NCBI RefSeq assembly: GCF_002795805.1 | Contig: NZ_CP018799.1 | Coordinates: 861,001 to 925,000, forward strand | Origin: Mariprofundus aestuarium | Lineage (GTDB): Bacteria; Pseudomonadota; Zetaproteobacteria; Mariprofundales; Mariprofundaceae | DNA: 64,000 nt | Direction of reading: 5' to 3' | Shown: positions 1-8,256 of the stretch, piece after piece | Layout of the letters: each line of letters starts with the position of its first letter | Position numbering within the stretch: position 1 is the first letter of the stretch | Notes under the pieces: generated by a model | The model's input: only the letters and a program-made list of their open reading frames with translations | Database searches by the model: none | What the model was told of the DNA's origin: nothing | Program-made: the position numbers and the translations under genes

Positions 1-434
1 AATCCGAGAACCACCGCTATGCCAGTGCCGATGGCCACATACTGGGCACTTCGGCGTACGCCTTGGAGCTGCATCAAAACCGTTGCCGAAAGTGCTGGCA
101 GCAGGCCGTAAAGCAACATGGTCACTAAACCTGCCGAAAGTGAAAAACCACTCAGGGCAGTGACTGCAATTGAAGCAATGGCTGCAACATGCAGAGCAAA
201 TCTCAATCCTCCGCCAAAGGTAATCAGTGCTACCAGTGCCGGAGTCATTAGATGCAGTGCCATACCCATCGTCATAACCAGCAGGGTTATGACTGGATGC
301 AATCCCGGTATAACAACCGGAAACCACATTCCAAGCAGCATGATGGTCATCACTGCTGCACAGGAGAGCCGCCGGGTCAGAATGAAGCTGACCAGTGGCG
401 GCATAGCCTGCGGGGTAGGTGGCTGATTATCCAT
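1..434 (-). CDS. DUF2232-like multi-pass membrane protein, 3' end cut by window edge
   Basis: The frame opens with ATG at 434 behind a good Shine-Dalgarno (AAGGTGAT) and stays open to the left edge, so about 144 N-terminal residues are visible. After a short polar start (MDNQPPTPQAMPP) the protein is almost entirely hydrophobic, with several predicted membrane segments. It is the fourth gene of the rpsF-priB-rpsR run, 24 bp after rpsR. In many proteobacteria a DUF2232 (YybS-like) membrane protein lies at this place before rplI, so the assignment rests mainly on context and hydropathy. Its function is not known. rplI would be expected just beyond the edge. Confidence 0.65.
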   Translation of the reverse strand, partial: MDNQPPTPQAMPPLVSFILTRRLSCAAVMTIMLLGMWFPVVIPGLHPVITLLVMTMGMALHLMTPALVALITFGGGLRFALHVAAIASIAVTALSGFSLSAGLVTMLLYGLLPALSATVLMQLQGVRRSAQYVAIGTGIAVVLG

Positions 435-458
435 CAGATCACCTTACGACCGACAATA

Positions 459-821
459 TCAATCGTGGTGTAGCGGGGTGAATGCCACCAGAGCCAGAAT
501 ACGTGCGCGTTTGATCGCAGTAGTCAGGCTACGCTGATGCTTGGCACATGTACCTGTCACACGTGATGGCAGGATTTTGCAACGCTCGGTAATAAAGCCG
601 CGCAGCATATCCGGGTCCTTGTGATCGATATTCAGGCTCGTGTCTGCACAGAACTTGCAGAATTTACGACGGCTCTGAAAACGGCCCTGTGGACGTGCAC
701 CCTGTGGGCGGCGCGGACGGTCGCCCTGCGGACGAGCTGGGCGGTCACCCTGTGGACGTTCAGTGCGCTGCGGGCGGTCGCCCTGAGCTGGTGCAGCAGT
801 TGTTTTTACTTCTTCACTCAT
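459..821 (-). CDS. rpsR: 30S ribosomal protein S18 with repetitive basic N-terminal extension
   Basis: S18 binds S6 and helps form the platform of the 30S subunit. The C-terminal ~72 residues are a clear S18 core ([34 protein letters not shown]). It keeps four cysteines (FCKFC, RCK, TCAK), the zinc-ribbon type that E. coli S18 has lost. The first ~48 residues are unusual: an acidic start ([12 protein letters not shown]) is followed by about five QGDRP/QGARP-type repeats rich in Arg, Pro, Gln and Gly. The total of 120 aa compares with about 75 in most bacteria. The start at 821 has a strong Shine-Dalgarno (TTTAGGAGAAAACA). The gene lies 29 bp after priB and is probably co-transcribed with rpsF. 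Confidence 0.95.
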   Translation of the reverse strand: MSEEVKTTAAPAQGDRPQRTERPQGDRPARPQGDRPRRPQGARPQGRFQSRRKFCKFCADTSLNIDHKDPDMLRGFITERCKILPSRVTGTCAKHQRSLTTAIKRARILALVAFTPLHHD

Positions 822-850
822 TGTTTTCTCCTAAATCTCTATCTCAGGTA

Positions 851-1204
851 CTACTCTGTGATCTCTGTTGATTGTTCTACCAATCGACATGAATCCACCC
901 AAAGTTCAACCTGTCCCCAGCAAGGTTCACCGTCCCTGCTGTAAAATCGTCTGCGTAAACCGCCTTCAACAACAATATGCTTGCCTTCAAGAGCCGAGAT
1001 AATATTGCATATCTCTCCGGTTGCTCGAAGTGGCATGGGTTGTTGATCCTGAACCCCTGCACGGACCGGGCCCAGTTGCGGACGTGATGTTACCACTTCT
1101 GCAATCAGAGCCAGAGAACCATCCGGTGTCCAGCGTTTACGCAAATTGCGTAGCCGGCCCGAAACTCGGGCGCGGTTAAACTCAGGCGCTTGCGTCTGCT
1201 CCAT
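851..1204 (-). CDS. priB: PriB-like primosomal replication protein N (single-strand DNA-binding OB fold)
   Basis: This is a 117-residue OB-fold protein between rpsF and rpsR, the classic position of priB. Visible features are an N-terminal RVSGRLRNLR strand, a central HIVVEGGLRRRFYSRDGEPCWG strand-loop region and a C-terminal WVDSCRLVEQ. PriB acts in replication restart by loading DnaT and DnaB onto PriA-bound forks. I chose ATG 1204 (MEQTQAPEFN) over a longer frame starting at 1249 because it matches the family length. The start lies 23 bp inside the end of rpsF, so translational coupling is likely. A GAGG lies about 13 nt upstream. Confident on position, slightly less on family since PriB is divergent. 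Confidence 0.8.
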   Translation of the reverse strand: MEQTQAPEFNRARVSGRLRNLRKRWTPDGSLALIAEVVTSRPQLGPVRAGVQDQQPMPLRATGEICNIISALEGKHIVVEGGLRRRFYSRDGEPCWGQVELWVDSCRLVEQSTEITE

Positions 1205-1679
1205 CAGCAGGTGTGGCCTCAGCAACTTTCTCTTCAGCAACAGCTTCAACTACAGCCTCTTCAGCAGGGGCAGCAGCAGCGGCTTCTGCAGCAACGACTG
1301 CAGCAGCTTCAGCTTCAGCTTTCTCTTCAGCTGCAACTTCTTCACGCTTGGCAGCAGCCTGTGCGCGGCGCAGCAGTGGGGATGGGTTGTCAGAAAGTTC
1401 AGTCAGCGACGTGGTCAGGGAGCGGATAATGCGCTCCTCCAGGCTGATTGCATGTTCCAGAGTCTTGATTGCTTCGGCACTGCCGTCGGTTACCAGCAGC
1501 ATGTAGTTTCCACGTTTACGGTTGGCAATAGTGTATGACAACGGACGTGAACCCCAGTTTTCGCGTTTAACGATGCGGCCACCGACTTTTTCGATTTTTT
1601 CGACCAGTGAGTCGGTCAGTGCTTCGGTGTTTTCCTGAGAGATATCAGGATTAACGATAAAAATAGTTTCGTAATACAA
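1182..1679 (-). CDS. rpsF: 30S ribosomal protein S6 with long Ala/Glu tail, TTG start
   Basis: S6 forms a heterodimer with S18 on the 30S platform. The core begins YYETIFIVNPDIS and continues with ENWGSRPLSYTIANRKRG and LEERIIRS, diagnostic for the family. The start is TTG at 1679, seven bases after GGAG (GAGAGGAGCGCCGTT-TTG). An upstream in-frame extension to 1793 has no family similarity and is not used. From about residue 110 the protein becomes a ~55-residue low-complexity tail of alanine, glutamate and valine, strongly acidic. E. coli S6 also carries Glu residues at its C-terminus, but this tail is much longer. The product is 165 aa. This is the first gene of the operon. Confidence 0.95.
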   Translation of the reverse strand: MYYETIFIVNPDISQENTEALTDSLVEKIEKVGGRIVKRENWGSRPLSYTIANRKRGNYMLLVTDGSAEAIKTLEHAISLEERIIRSLTTSLTELSDNPSPLLRRAQAAAKREEVAAEEKAEAEAAAVVAAEAAAAAPAEEAVVEAVAEEKVAEATPADGADASA

Positions 1680-1778
1680 AACGGCGCTCCTCTCGGTGTA
1701 CAAACGTACGCCCCGGTACGATAAGCGCGTCCGGAGCAAGGTATGTAGTTTGCATAGTTGCCCATGCAGTGGCGCCGC

Positions 1779-1806
1779 ATCATAATCAGTCAAATCCCGA
1801 TTGCAA
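1779..1806 (-). promoter_or_regulatory. Candidate sigma-70 promoter of the rpsF operon
   Basis: On the minus strand a TTGCAA (-35, positions 1806-1801) is followed by a 16-bp spacer and TATGAT (-10, 1784-1779). Transcription would start near 1772 and give a leader of about 93 nt before the rpsF TTG codon. The match is good but has not been compared with the genome background. Confidence 0.4.
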
Positions 1807-1867
1807 GCATGTGTTGGCTGAAACGCATCTGCTGCGATATGCTGGCTTCTGTTTACTGGAGGTAGTA

Positions 1868-2113
1868 ATGATGAACCTACTGATATTTCTTGTTATTGGT
1901 GCCACTGCAGGCTGGATTGCTGGCCAATTGATGAAAGGGGGCGGTTACGGCCTGATCAGCAATATGGTTATCGGCGTGCTCGGCGCTTTTCTCGGGAAGT
2001 TTCTGTTCGGTTATCTCGGCTTCTCTTTTGAGGGTCTGATCGGCACGCTGATTTCGGCTGTGCTTGGTGCTGTGATTCTTGTCTTTATTGTCAGTCTGAT
2101 TAAAAAACGCTAA
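1868..2113 (+). CDS. GlsB/YeaQ/YmgE family small membrane protein
   Basis: The 81-residue product has three hydrophobic segments. It shows the glycine-rich pattern of the transglycosylase-associated protein family: GATAGWIAGQLMKGGGYGLI, then MVIGVLGAFLGKFLFGYLGF, then a C-terminal LISAVLGAVILVFIVSLIKK. These are inner-membrane proteins of unknown mechanism, often induced under stress. Two adjacent ATG codons (1868 and 1871) follow GGAGG with 5 and 8 nt spacing; either could start. A longer in-frame reading from 1769 has no family support. The gene stands alone between the divergent rpsF operon and ppsA. Confidence 0.85.
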   Translation: MMNLLIFLVIGATAGWIAGQLMKGGGYGLISNMVIGVLGAFLGKFLFGYLGFSFEGLIGTLISAVLGAVILVFIVSLIKKR

Positions 2114-2294
2114 ATCGTATAATCTAGCCACTCCTAGTAATTACCTGTAAAGCAAAGTGGAAGAGAAGGTATGCGCGAGCGAGGTTGCCATTCCATCGCT
2201 GCTCAAAGGCTGCTTGATGACATGCTTTCTCCTGAGTCTGACCCTCCCGCTCATGAATAATAACTGTGAGACTCCATCTTAATAGGTATCGGTA

Positions 2295-2303
2295 TGCTAT
2301 AAT
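2295..2303 (+). promoter_or_regulatory. Extended -10 promoter candidate upstream of ppsA
   Basis: TGC-TATAAT at 2295-2303 is a perfect extended -10 element with a consensus hexamer. No convincing -35 lies 17 bp upstream, which is acceptable for extended -10 promoters. It is about 90 bp before the ppsA start codon. The 2114-2294 stretch holds nothing else I can support. Confidence 0.4.
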
Positions 2304-2391
2304 CACAATAGATACAGTTTATAACGATTTGAGATTCTTATTTACGGTTTCTGGGTAGAGGTAATTCAGACTGATCATTCAGGAGGTATGA

Positions 2392-4791
2392 ATGAAATAT
2401 ATCCGCTTTTTTGAAGAGCTGGGCTTATCCGATGTCGCCATGGTTGGAGGAAAAAACGCCTCGCTGGGTGAGATGTACTGCCAGCTGACTGAGAAGGGGA
2501 TAAAAATCCCCAATGGCTTCGCCACTACCGCCGATGCCTACTGGCACTATATTGAACATAATAATCTGACCGATGAAATTGCAACAACACTGAACGGACT
2601 TGATACGCATGATATGAAGAAACTGGCGGCATGCGGCCACCACCTTCGCTCTATCATTGCCCATGCTGAAATGCCGGACGACCTAGAGGCTGAAATTATT
2701 GAGGCCTATCAACGGCTGGCAAAGCAGTACAGTGAGCAGCCGCTGGCGGTCTCGGTGCGTTCATCGGCCACAGCCGAGGATCTTCCCGAAGCCTCCTTTG
2801 CCGGCCAGCAGGAGAGTTACCTCAATGTGCGCGGTTCAGCACATGTAGTAGAGCATGTTAAACAGGTCTATGCCTCACTGTTTACCAATCGCGCCATTTC
2901 CTATCGGGTCGATAAAAATTTCGACCATATGAAGGTGGCACTTTCAGCCGGCATTCAGAAGATGGTACGCAGCGATCTGGCATCGGCCGGTGTGATGTTC
3001 TCTATCGATACGGAAACCGGCTTTAACAATGCCGTGTTCATCACCGGTTCTTATGGGCTGGGTGAGAATGTGGTACAGGGTACGGTGCGCCCTGACGAGG
3101 CCTATGTCTTCAAACCACTGCTGAAGGAGGGGTACAGAGCGCTGCTTGGTCGCACACTGGGCGAGAAGGCGCAGAAGATGGTCTACTCCGAGTCGCTGAA
3201 ACATCCGACCAAAAATGTGCATGTGCCGCTTGAGGATCAGCGTGTTTACTGCCTGACAGAGGATGAGCTGCTCACTTTGGCGAGATATGCGGTAATCATC
3301 GAGGAGCACTACTCGGAGTTGGCTGGGCATCTGCAACCGATGGATATTGAGTGGGCCAAGGATGGCAACACCGGTGAACTGTTTATTGTGCAGGCGAGGC
3401 CGGAAACCGTGCATTCCCAGCGTGACTACCATGTGATTGAGTTCTACAAGCTGAAAGAGATCTCCGCGATTCTTGCGCAGGGCAAAAGCGTGGGCGGCAA
3501 GATCGCCACAGGACGAGCACGCATCATCAAGGATGTATCCCAGATTGAGGAGCTGGAACCGGGTGAGGTACTGATTACCGATATGACCGATCCGGACTGG
3601 GAACCGATCATGAAGAGTGCGGCAGCAATCGTGACCAATCGGGGGGGGCGCACCTGCCATGCCGCTATCATCTCCCGCGAGCTGGGGTTGCCCGCTGTGG
3701 TAGGTACCGGCAGTGGTACTGAAACCATTACTGATGGTGACATGGTGACCGTCTCTTGTGCCGAAGGTGAGTGCGGCTATGTCTATGCGGGTGAACTTAA
3801 ATTCAAGCTCAAGACTGTGAATGTGGGTGAAATGGCCCGACCAAAGACCAAGATTATGATGAATGTGGCGAGCCCTGATCGCGCCTTTGCCTTCAGTGCT
3901 ACCCCCAATGATGGTGTGGGGCTTGCGCGACTGGAGTTCATTATCAACAACAGTATCGGCATCCACCCCAATACGGTTCTGGGGTTCGACAAGCTCATTG
4001 ATGCCAAACTCAAACGGGAGATACGCAGCCGATCATCAGGTTACGATTCGCCGCTTGAGTTTTATGTGAAGAAGCTGGCTGAAGGCATTGCGACGATCGC
4101 GGCTGCCTTTTACCCCTCCAAGGTGATCTTCCGCATGTCGGATTTCAAATCAAATGAGTATGCCAACTTGCTTGGCGGCAAGGCATTCGAGCCTGTGGAG
4201 GAGAACCCGATGATCGGCTTCCGCGGGGCATCCCGCTACTATTCCGATGCCTTCAGGGATGCCTTTGTGCTGGAGTGCAGGGCTATGCGCCTGGTGCGCG
4301 ACGAGAAGGGGCTGAAGAACGTCTGCCTGATGATTCCGTTTACCCGGACACCAGCCGAGGGGCAGAAGGTGCTCGATCTGATGGCTGAGCACGGGCTCAA
4401 GCGGGGGGAGGATGGATTGCAGATCTATATGATGTGCGAGATCCCGGCCAATGTGATTGCTGCCGATGCGTTCCTCGATATCTTCGACGGCTTCTCGATC
4501 GGCTCCAATGACCTGACCCAGCTCACCCTGGGCGTGGACCGCGACTCCGCACTGGTCGCCCATATTTTTGATGAGCGCGAGCCGGCCATCCTTGAGATGC
4601 TCAAAATGGCGATCGCCGCCTGCAAGCGGCGTGGCAAGTATATCGGCATCTGCGGGCAGGCACCGTCAGATTATCCTGAGATTGCAGATTTCCTTGTGCG
4701 CGAGGGAATCGAGTCGATGTCACTCAATCCCGATTCAGTGCTTGAAACGACGCTGCGTATCCTGGAGCTGGAGAAAAACCTGGGTCGCTAG
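2392..4791 (+). CDS. ppsA: Phosphoenolpyruvate synthase (pyruvate, water dikinase)
   Basis: PEP synthase converts pyruvate, ATP and water to PEP, AMP and phosphate, feeding gluconeogenesis. The 799-residue length is right for the family. Domains in order are an N-terminal ATP-grasp domain (GGKNASLGEMY; VSVRSSATAEDLPEASFAGQQ), a central phosphohistidine swivelling domain with the catalytic-His motif GGRTCHAAII near residue 425, and a C-terminal PEP-binding TIM barrel (GSNDLTQLTLGVDRDS, GICGQAPSDYPE). The catalytic cysteine of the GICGQ loop is present. The start is preceded by AGGAGG. The gene is followed 23 bp later by a P-type ATPase and may be co-transcribed with it. Together with maeA at 60.3 kb it could route malate to PEP. 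Confidence 0.96.
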   Translation: MKYIRFFEELGLSDVAMVGGKNASLGEMYCQLTEKGIKIPNGFATTADAYWHYIEHNNLTDEIATTLNGLDTHDMKKLAACGHHLRSIIAHAEMPDDLEAEIIEAYQRLAKQYSEQPLAVSVRSSATAEDLPEASFAGQQESYLNVRGSAHVVEHVKQVYASLFTNRAISYRVDKNFDHMKVALSAGIQKMVRSDLASAGVMFSIDTETGFNNAVFITGSYGLGENVVQGTVRPDEAYVFKPLLKEGYRALLGRTLGEKAQKMVYSESLKHPTKNVHVPLEDQRVYCLTEDELLTLARYAVIIEEHYSELAGHLQPMDIEWAKDGNTGELFIVQARPETVHSQRDYHVIEFYKLKEISAILAQGKSVGGKIATGRARIIKDVSQIEELEPGEVLITDMTDPDWEPIMKSAAAIVTNRGGRTCHAAIISRELGLPAVVGTGSGTETITDGDMVTVSCAEGECGYVYAGELKFKLKTVNVGEMARPKTKIMMNVASPDRAFAFSATPNDGVGLARLEFIINNSIGIHPNTVLGFDKLIDAKLKREIRSRSSGYDSPLEFYVKKLAEGIATIAAAFYPSKVIFRMSDFKSNEYANLLGGKAFEPVEENPMIGFRGASRYYSDAFRDAFVLECRAMRLVRDEKGLKNVCLMIPFTRTPAEGQKVLDLMAEHGLKRGEDGLQIYMMCEIPANVIAADAFLDIFDGFSIGSNDLTQLTLGVDRDSALVAHIFDEREPAILEMLKMAIAACKRRGKYIGICGQAPSDYPEIADFLVREGIESMSLNPDSVLETTLRILELEKNLGR

Positions 4792-4814
4792 CGGTCTGAT
4801 CTGAGAACTGTATT

Positions 4815-7586
4815 ATGACAGATATCGAAAATCCAATGGTTGAAGCGTGCAGGGCTGATGTCCCTGCGGAGCTGCTCAAACGTATCCATGAGGTTCCGAC
4901 CGAAGAGGTGCTTGAGCAGCTGAGTACTTCTGAGCAGGGGCTCGATAACACCGAGGTGCGGGCTCGGCGCAAATGTTATGGCATCAACCGGTTGAGTGAA
5001 AAAAAGGAGATGCTTATTCTGCTGCAGTTTCTACTGCAGTTTCACAATCTCTTCTCCTACCTATTGCTGGCCGGCGCAGTACTCTCTTTTGTCAGTGAGC
5101 AGCTGGTGCAGGGTGAAGGCTCGCTCTATATCGCCTGGGCACTATTGGCTGTCACCCTGCTCAATGCCATCTTTACCTTTTTTCAGGAGCAGAAAGCTAA
5201 AAAGGCGATGAAGGCATTCAGAAACCTGATGACATCACAGGCTGTGGTTCTGAGGGGTGGCGAGCGTATGCAGATTGAATCCGAGCACCTTGTGCCGGGC
5301 GATATCGTGCTACTTGCCGAAGGCGATAGAGTAACCGCCGACGCACGCTTGATAGAGCAGAGCATGCTGAAGGTGGATCACTCCGCCCTTACCGGTGAGA
5401 GCGAACCGCAATTGAGAAGTCTCAAGGCTACCAGTGGCAATGTGTTGCGTAGCCGTAACATGGTTTTCAGCGGCACGCTGGTGCAGTCAGGTACAGGAAC
5501 GGCGGTGGTCGTGGCAACAGGTGACCATACCCAGATCGGTAAAATTGCACGTGAGACCGGCGAGGTTGAGCAGAGTGCATCGCATCTGCAACGGCAGATT
5601 GCTCATTTTATCCGCACCATCTCCTATATCGCCATTAGTCTTGGTGTATCGTTCTTTCTGCTCGATTACCTGATGGCCCGCAATCCGTTGTGGGTCGATC
5701 TTGTGTTTGCCATCGGTATTATTGTTGCCAACGTACCGGAGGGGCTGCTGCCGACGGTAACCCTGACGCTCTCGCTTGCTGCCCAGCGCATGGCGAAGCT
5801 CAATGTCCTAGTGAAAAATATCGATGCGATCGAAACACTCGGCAGTCTCACTGTGATCTGTTCGGACAAGACCGGCACATTGACCGAAAACAATCTTCAT
5901 GTACATGGCGTTTGCCTTAATGGCAGCTGGTACGATTTTGAGCGCAAGCAGGGTCTATTGTCGCTGGAACAGAAGCATGTGCACCTGCGCGATATTCCTG
6001 GCATGCAGGACTTTAATGACATTCTGGTACTCTGTAATAACAGTACACTCAACCGGGAAAAAAGCTTTGGTGATGCGACCGAACTTTGCTTAAAGGACTT
6101 TGTCGGTGCTTTCAGCAATGTCGGATATATTGAGGGGAATCAGCCGAGACTCCACGAGATTCCCTTCTCATCAGAGAGTCGTTTTATGGTGACGGTCCAC
6201 AGCTATAATGACCACGCCCGTGCCTACCTCAAGGGGGCGAGTGAGGTGGTTCTGCAGATGTGTACACACTACTTCGAGGCGGGAGAGTCGCTTGAGCTGA
6301 CTGATGATCTGCGTAGGCGACTGCTGGATCAGGATATAAGTTATGCTGCCCAGGGGTTCCGGGTGCTCGGTTGCGCGCTTAAAACGGTGGCCGATGAGCA
6401 TGATGATCTTGAAAGAGGATTTTGCTATTACGGATTAGTGGTGATGCAGGATCCGCCGCGTCCGGAGGTGGCTGAGTCGGTGCGACTCTGCAAAGAGGCG
6501 GGCATCAGGGTGGTCGTGATTTCCGGAGATCAGGAGTCTACAGTCGAGCATATCGCGCGGCAGACCGGTATTGTCGAAGGAGAATCACCGGTAGTGGTGA
6601 ATGGCACCGATCTTCCGGATATCAGTGATGAGAAGCTCAAGGAGATACTGCAGAGCCCTGAATTGATCTTTGCCCGCACGCTGCCGCGCGACAAGCTGCG
6701 TGTTGTTTCTCTGCTTAAGGAGATGGGAGAGGTGGTGGCTGTGACCGGCGATGGCGTGAATGATGCGCCGGCACTACGCAGGGCCGATGTCGGCATTGCT
6801 ATGGGCCTTAGTGGCACCGAGGTGGCCAAAGAGGCTGCAGATATTGTGCTGCTGGATGATAATTTCACTTCAATCGTCAGCGCGATCAAGGCAGGGCGTG
6901 CGGCTTACGACAACATCAAGAGCTTTATTACCTATATCCTCACTAGTAACACCCCTGAGATCGTGCCATTTCTTCTCTTTATCCTGCTCGACTGGCCGCT
7001 GGCGCTGCCGGTGTTGCTGATTCTGGCGATTGATCTGGGTACGGACATGCTCCCGGCTATTGGATTGGGTATGGAAAAACCGGAGTCAGATATCATGCAG
7101 CGTCCTCCGCGTGATCCCTCTGCAAAGTTGCTGACATGGCGTATGATCGCCCGCTCCTACGGTTTTATCGGCCCCTTGCAGACTGCCTTCTCCTACCTGA
7201 TCTTCTTCGATATCCTCTTCGCAGGCGGATGGGATTGGGGCGTTGATATTGCGGTCAACAGCCCGCTCTACATGCAGGCCATCACCGGTTTTTTCGCCAC
7301 GATCATTATCACCCAGATGTTCAATGTTTTTGCCTGTCGCACCAGTAAGCTCTCTTCTTTCAGCAAGGGGCTGTTCAGCAACCGGGTGATTCTGATCGGT
7401 ATTGCCAGTGAGGCTATGCTACTGGCAGTTATCGCGCTAACACCGGTCGGACAGAGAGTGTTTGGCACCGCACCGTTTGATCTGGCTTACCTACCAGTGA
7501 TGGTGCTGTTTGGTGCTATCATTCTGGCCTGCGAGGAGCTGCGAAAATACCTGTATCGAACCCGTGGTCTCTTCGGGCTGGAGTAG
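4815..7586 (+). CDS. P-type cation-transporting ATPase, Na+/K+-ATPase-like (P2C-type signature)
   Basis: The 923-residue P2-type ATPase has all core motifs. These are an N-terminal cation-ATPase domain (EQGLDNTEVRARRKCYGINRL), actuator TGES at 193-196, phosphorylated Asp351 in SDKTGTLTENN, and the hinge TGDGVNDAP near 643 followed by VGIAMGLSGTEVAKEAADIVL. The fourth membrane segment reads IIVANVPEGLLPTVTLTLS, and the region before DKTGT reads LVKNIDAIETLGSLTVICS. Both match animal Na+,K+-ATPase alpha far better than SERCA or PMCA pumps. Export of Na+ is therefore plausible but not proven. No beta-subunit gene is present. About ten membrane segments are expected. It lies 23 bp after ppsA; the cupin follows 72 bp later. 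Confidence 0.9.
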   Translation: MTDIENPMVEACRADVPAELLKRIHEVPTEEVLEQLSTSEQGLDNTEVRARRKCYGINRLSEKKEMLILLQFLLQFHNLFSYLLLAGAVLSFVSEQLVQGEGSLYIAWALLAVTLLNAIFTFFQEQKAKKAMKAFRNLMTSQAVVLRGGERMQIESEHLVPGDIVLLAEGDRVTADARLIEQSMLKVDHSALTGESEPQLRSLKATSGNVLRSRNMVFSGTLVQSGTGTAVVVATGDHTQIGKIARETGEVEQSASHLQRQIAHFIRTISYIAISLGVSFFLLDYLMARNPLWVDLVFAIGIIVANVPEGLLPTVTLTLSLAAQRMAKLNVLVKNIDAIETLGSLTVICSDKTGTLTENNLHVHGVCLNGSWYDFERKQGLLSLEQKHVHLRDIPGMQDFNDILVLCNNSTLNREKSFGDATELCLKDFVGAFSNVGYIEGNQPRLHEIPFSSESRFMVTVHSYNDHARAYLKGASEVVLQMCTHYFEAGESLELTDDLRRRLLDQDISYAAQGFRVLGCALKTVADEHDDLERGFCYYGLVVMQDPPRPEVAESVRLCKEAGIRVVVISGDQESTVEHIARQTGIVEGESPVVVNGTDLPDISDEKLKEILQSPELIFARTLPRDKLRVVSLLKEMGEVVAVTGDGVNDAPALRRADVGIAMGLSGTEVAKEAADIVLLDDNFTSIVSAIKAGRAAYDNIKSFITYILTSNTPEIVPFLLFILLDWPLALPVLLILAIDLGTDMLPAIGLGMEKPESDIMQRPPRDPSAKLLTWRMIARSYGFIGPLQTAFSYLIFFDILFAGGWDWGVDIAVNSPLYMQAITGFFATIIITQMFNVFACRTSKLSSFSKGLFSNRVILIGIASEAMLLAVIALTPVGQRVFGTAPFDLAYLPVMVLFGAIILACEELRKYLYRTRGLFGLE

Positions 7587-7658
7587 CACTGCTGCATGTT
7601 AACAAATTTTAGAGGATAGATAGGCTGGCATTCTGACCATTATTTGAGGGAGTCTCGA

Positions 7659-7994
7659 ATGAAAATTATCGAAACGGAGAGGGTGGAGCCTGAAGGGCTG
7701 TCGCATGATCCGAATATTATGAAGCGGATTTTATTCCATGAAGGTGAACTTCCGGGCTCCGTCCGGTTTTCCCATGCTCTCTTCAAGCCGGGCCAGAGAG
7801 CATCTGCACACCTTCACGAGGACCTGCATGAGATATTCTATATCCTGGTGGGTAGTGGGACGATAGTGATCAATGGTGAGCGCCATGGAATTAAAGGGGG
7901 CAGCTGCATTCGCATCGACCCGGGTGAAGAGCATGAGCTTATCAATTCAGGTCAGGAGGATCTGGCGGTGATCTATTTCGGACTGGAGGGCTGA
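7659..7994 (+). CDS. Single-domain cupin protein
   Basis: A 111-residue Cupin_2 protein. The beta-barrel metal motif is visible as GQRASAHLHEDLHEIFYIL (cupin motif 1, with His, His and Glu ligands) and IRIDPGEEHELINSG (motif 2, with its His). Substrate and reaction cannot be told from sequence; such proteins range from isomerases to regulatory binding proteins. ATG 7659 follows GAGGGAG with good spacing and gives a sensible N-terminus (MKIIETERVEPEGLSH). An upstream TTG at 7644 lies inside the Shine-Dalgarno region and is rejected. The stop codon abuts the terminator at 7995. Confidence 0.85.
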   Translation: MKIIETERVEPEGLSHDPNIMKRILFHEGELPGSVRFSHALFKPGQRASAHLHEDLHEIFYILVGSGTIVINGERHGIKGGSCIRIDPGEEHELINSGQEDLAVIYFGLEG

Positions 7995-8030
7995 AACAAC
8001 AAACCCCGCCAGAAGGCGGGGTTTGTTGTT
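7995..8030. terminator. Bidirectional rho-independent terminator
   Basis: A perfect 16-bp stem (7995-8010 pairs with 8015-8030) has an AGAA loop. The stem core is CCCCGCC/GGCGGGG, flanked by AACAACAAA on the left arm and TTTGTTGTT on the right arm. It therefore has A-rich and T-rich flanks in both orientations. It separates the plus-strand cupin gene from the minus-strand lipoprotein gene. Confidence 0.9.
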
Positions 8031-8037
8031 GAGCTTC

Positions 8038-8226
8038 TTAATAATCCTTTTTGTAGTTACCCAGAACGCAGTGTTTGGTAAATGTGCCGGCTTCGTTAGC
8101 ACTCCAGTCGGCTTTTGGCGTCTCTTTCATCTTTTCGCACCACGCCTTGGTTCCCGGTTCCGGTGAACAGGCGGAGAGGGAGATCAGGGCAAGCAGGGCA
8201 AAAATAGCTGTAACAGTTTTTTTCAT
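8038..8226 (-). CDS. DUF3012 small lipoprotein
   Basis: A 62-residue lipoprotein. A lysine-initiated hydrophobic signal ends in the lipobox LSAC (Cys20). The mature part EPGTKAWCEKMKETPKADWS...FTKHCVLG matches the DUF3012 family, short envelope proteins of unknown function with two conserved cysteines. The start has a strong Shine-Dalgarno (CAGGAGGAACACCC). It lies 30 bp after the PfkB kinase gene and is probably co-transcribed with it. Confidence 0.85.
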   Translation of the reverse strand: MKKTVTAIFALLALISLSACSPEPGTKAWCEKMKETPKADWSANEAGTFTKHCVLGNYKKDY

Positions 8227-8256
8227 GGGTGTTCCTCCTGAAAATTGATGCTGTGA

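Noticed and set aside
118-473. Plus-strand frames at the left edge
   Set aside because: They are antisense to the hydrophobic DUF2232-like frame, which has a Shine-Dalgarno and operon context.
1190-1506. Gln-rich and Ala/Ser-rich plus-strand frames
   Set aside because: They are antisense to the Ala/Glu-rich tail of rpsF; the low complexity is inherited from the repeat codons.
2124-2306. 60-codon minus-strand frame before ppsA
   Set aside because: No Shine-Dalgarno, no recognisable composition, and it overlaps the probable ppsA promoter.
2944-3966. 340-codon open frame antisense to ppsA
   Set aside because: It lies wholly inside a clear, conserved ppsA gene; its protein is His/Arg-rich with no domain, as expected for an antisense shadow.
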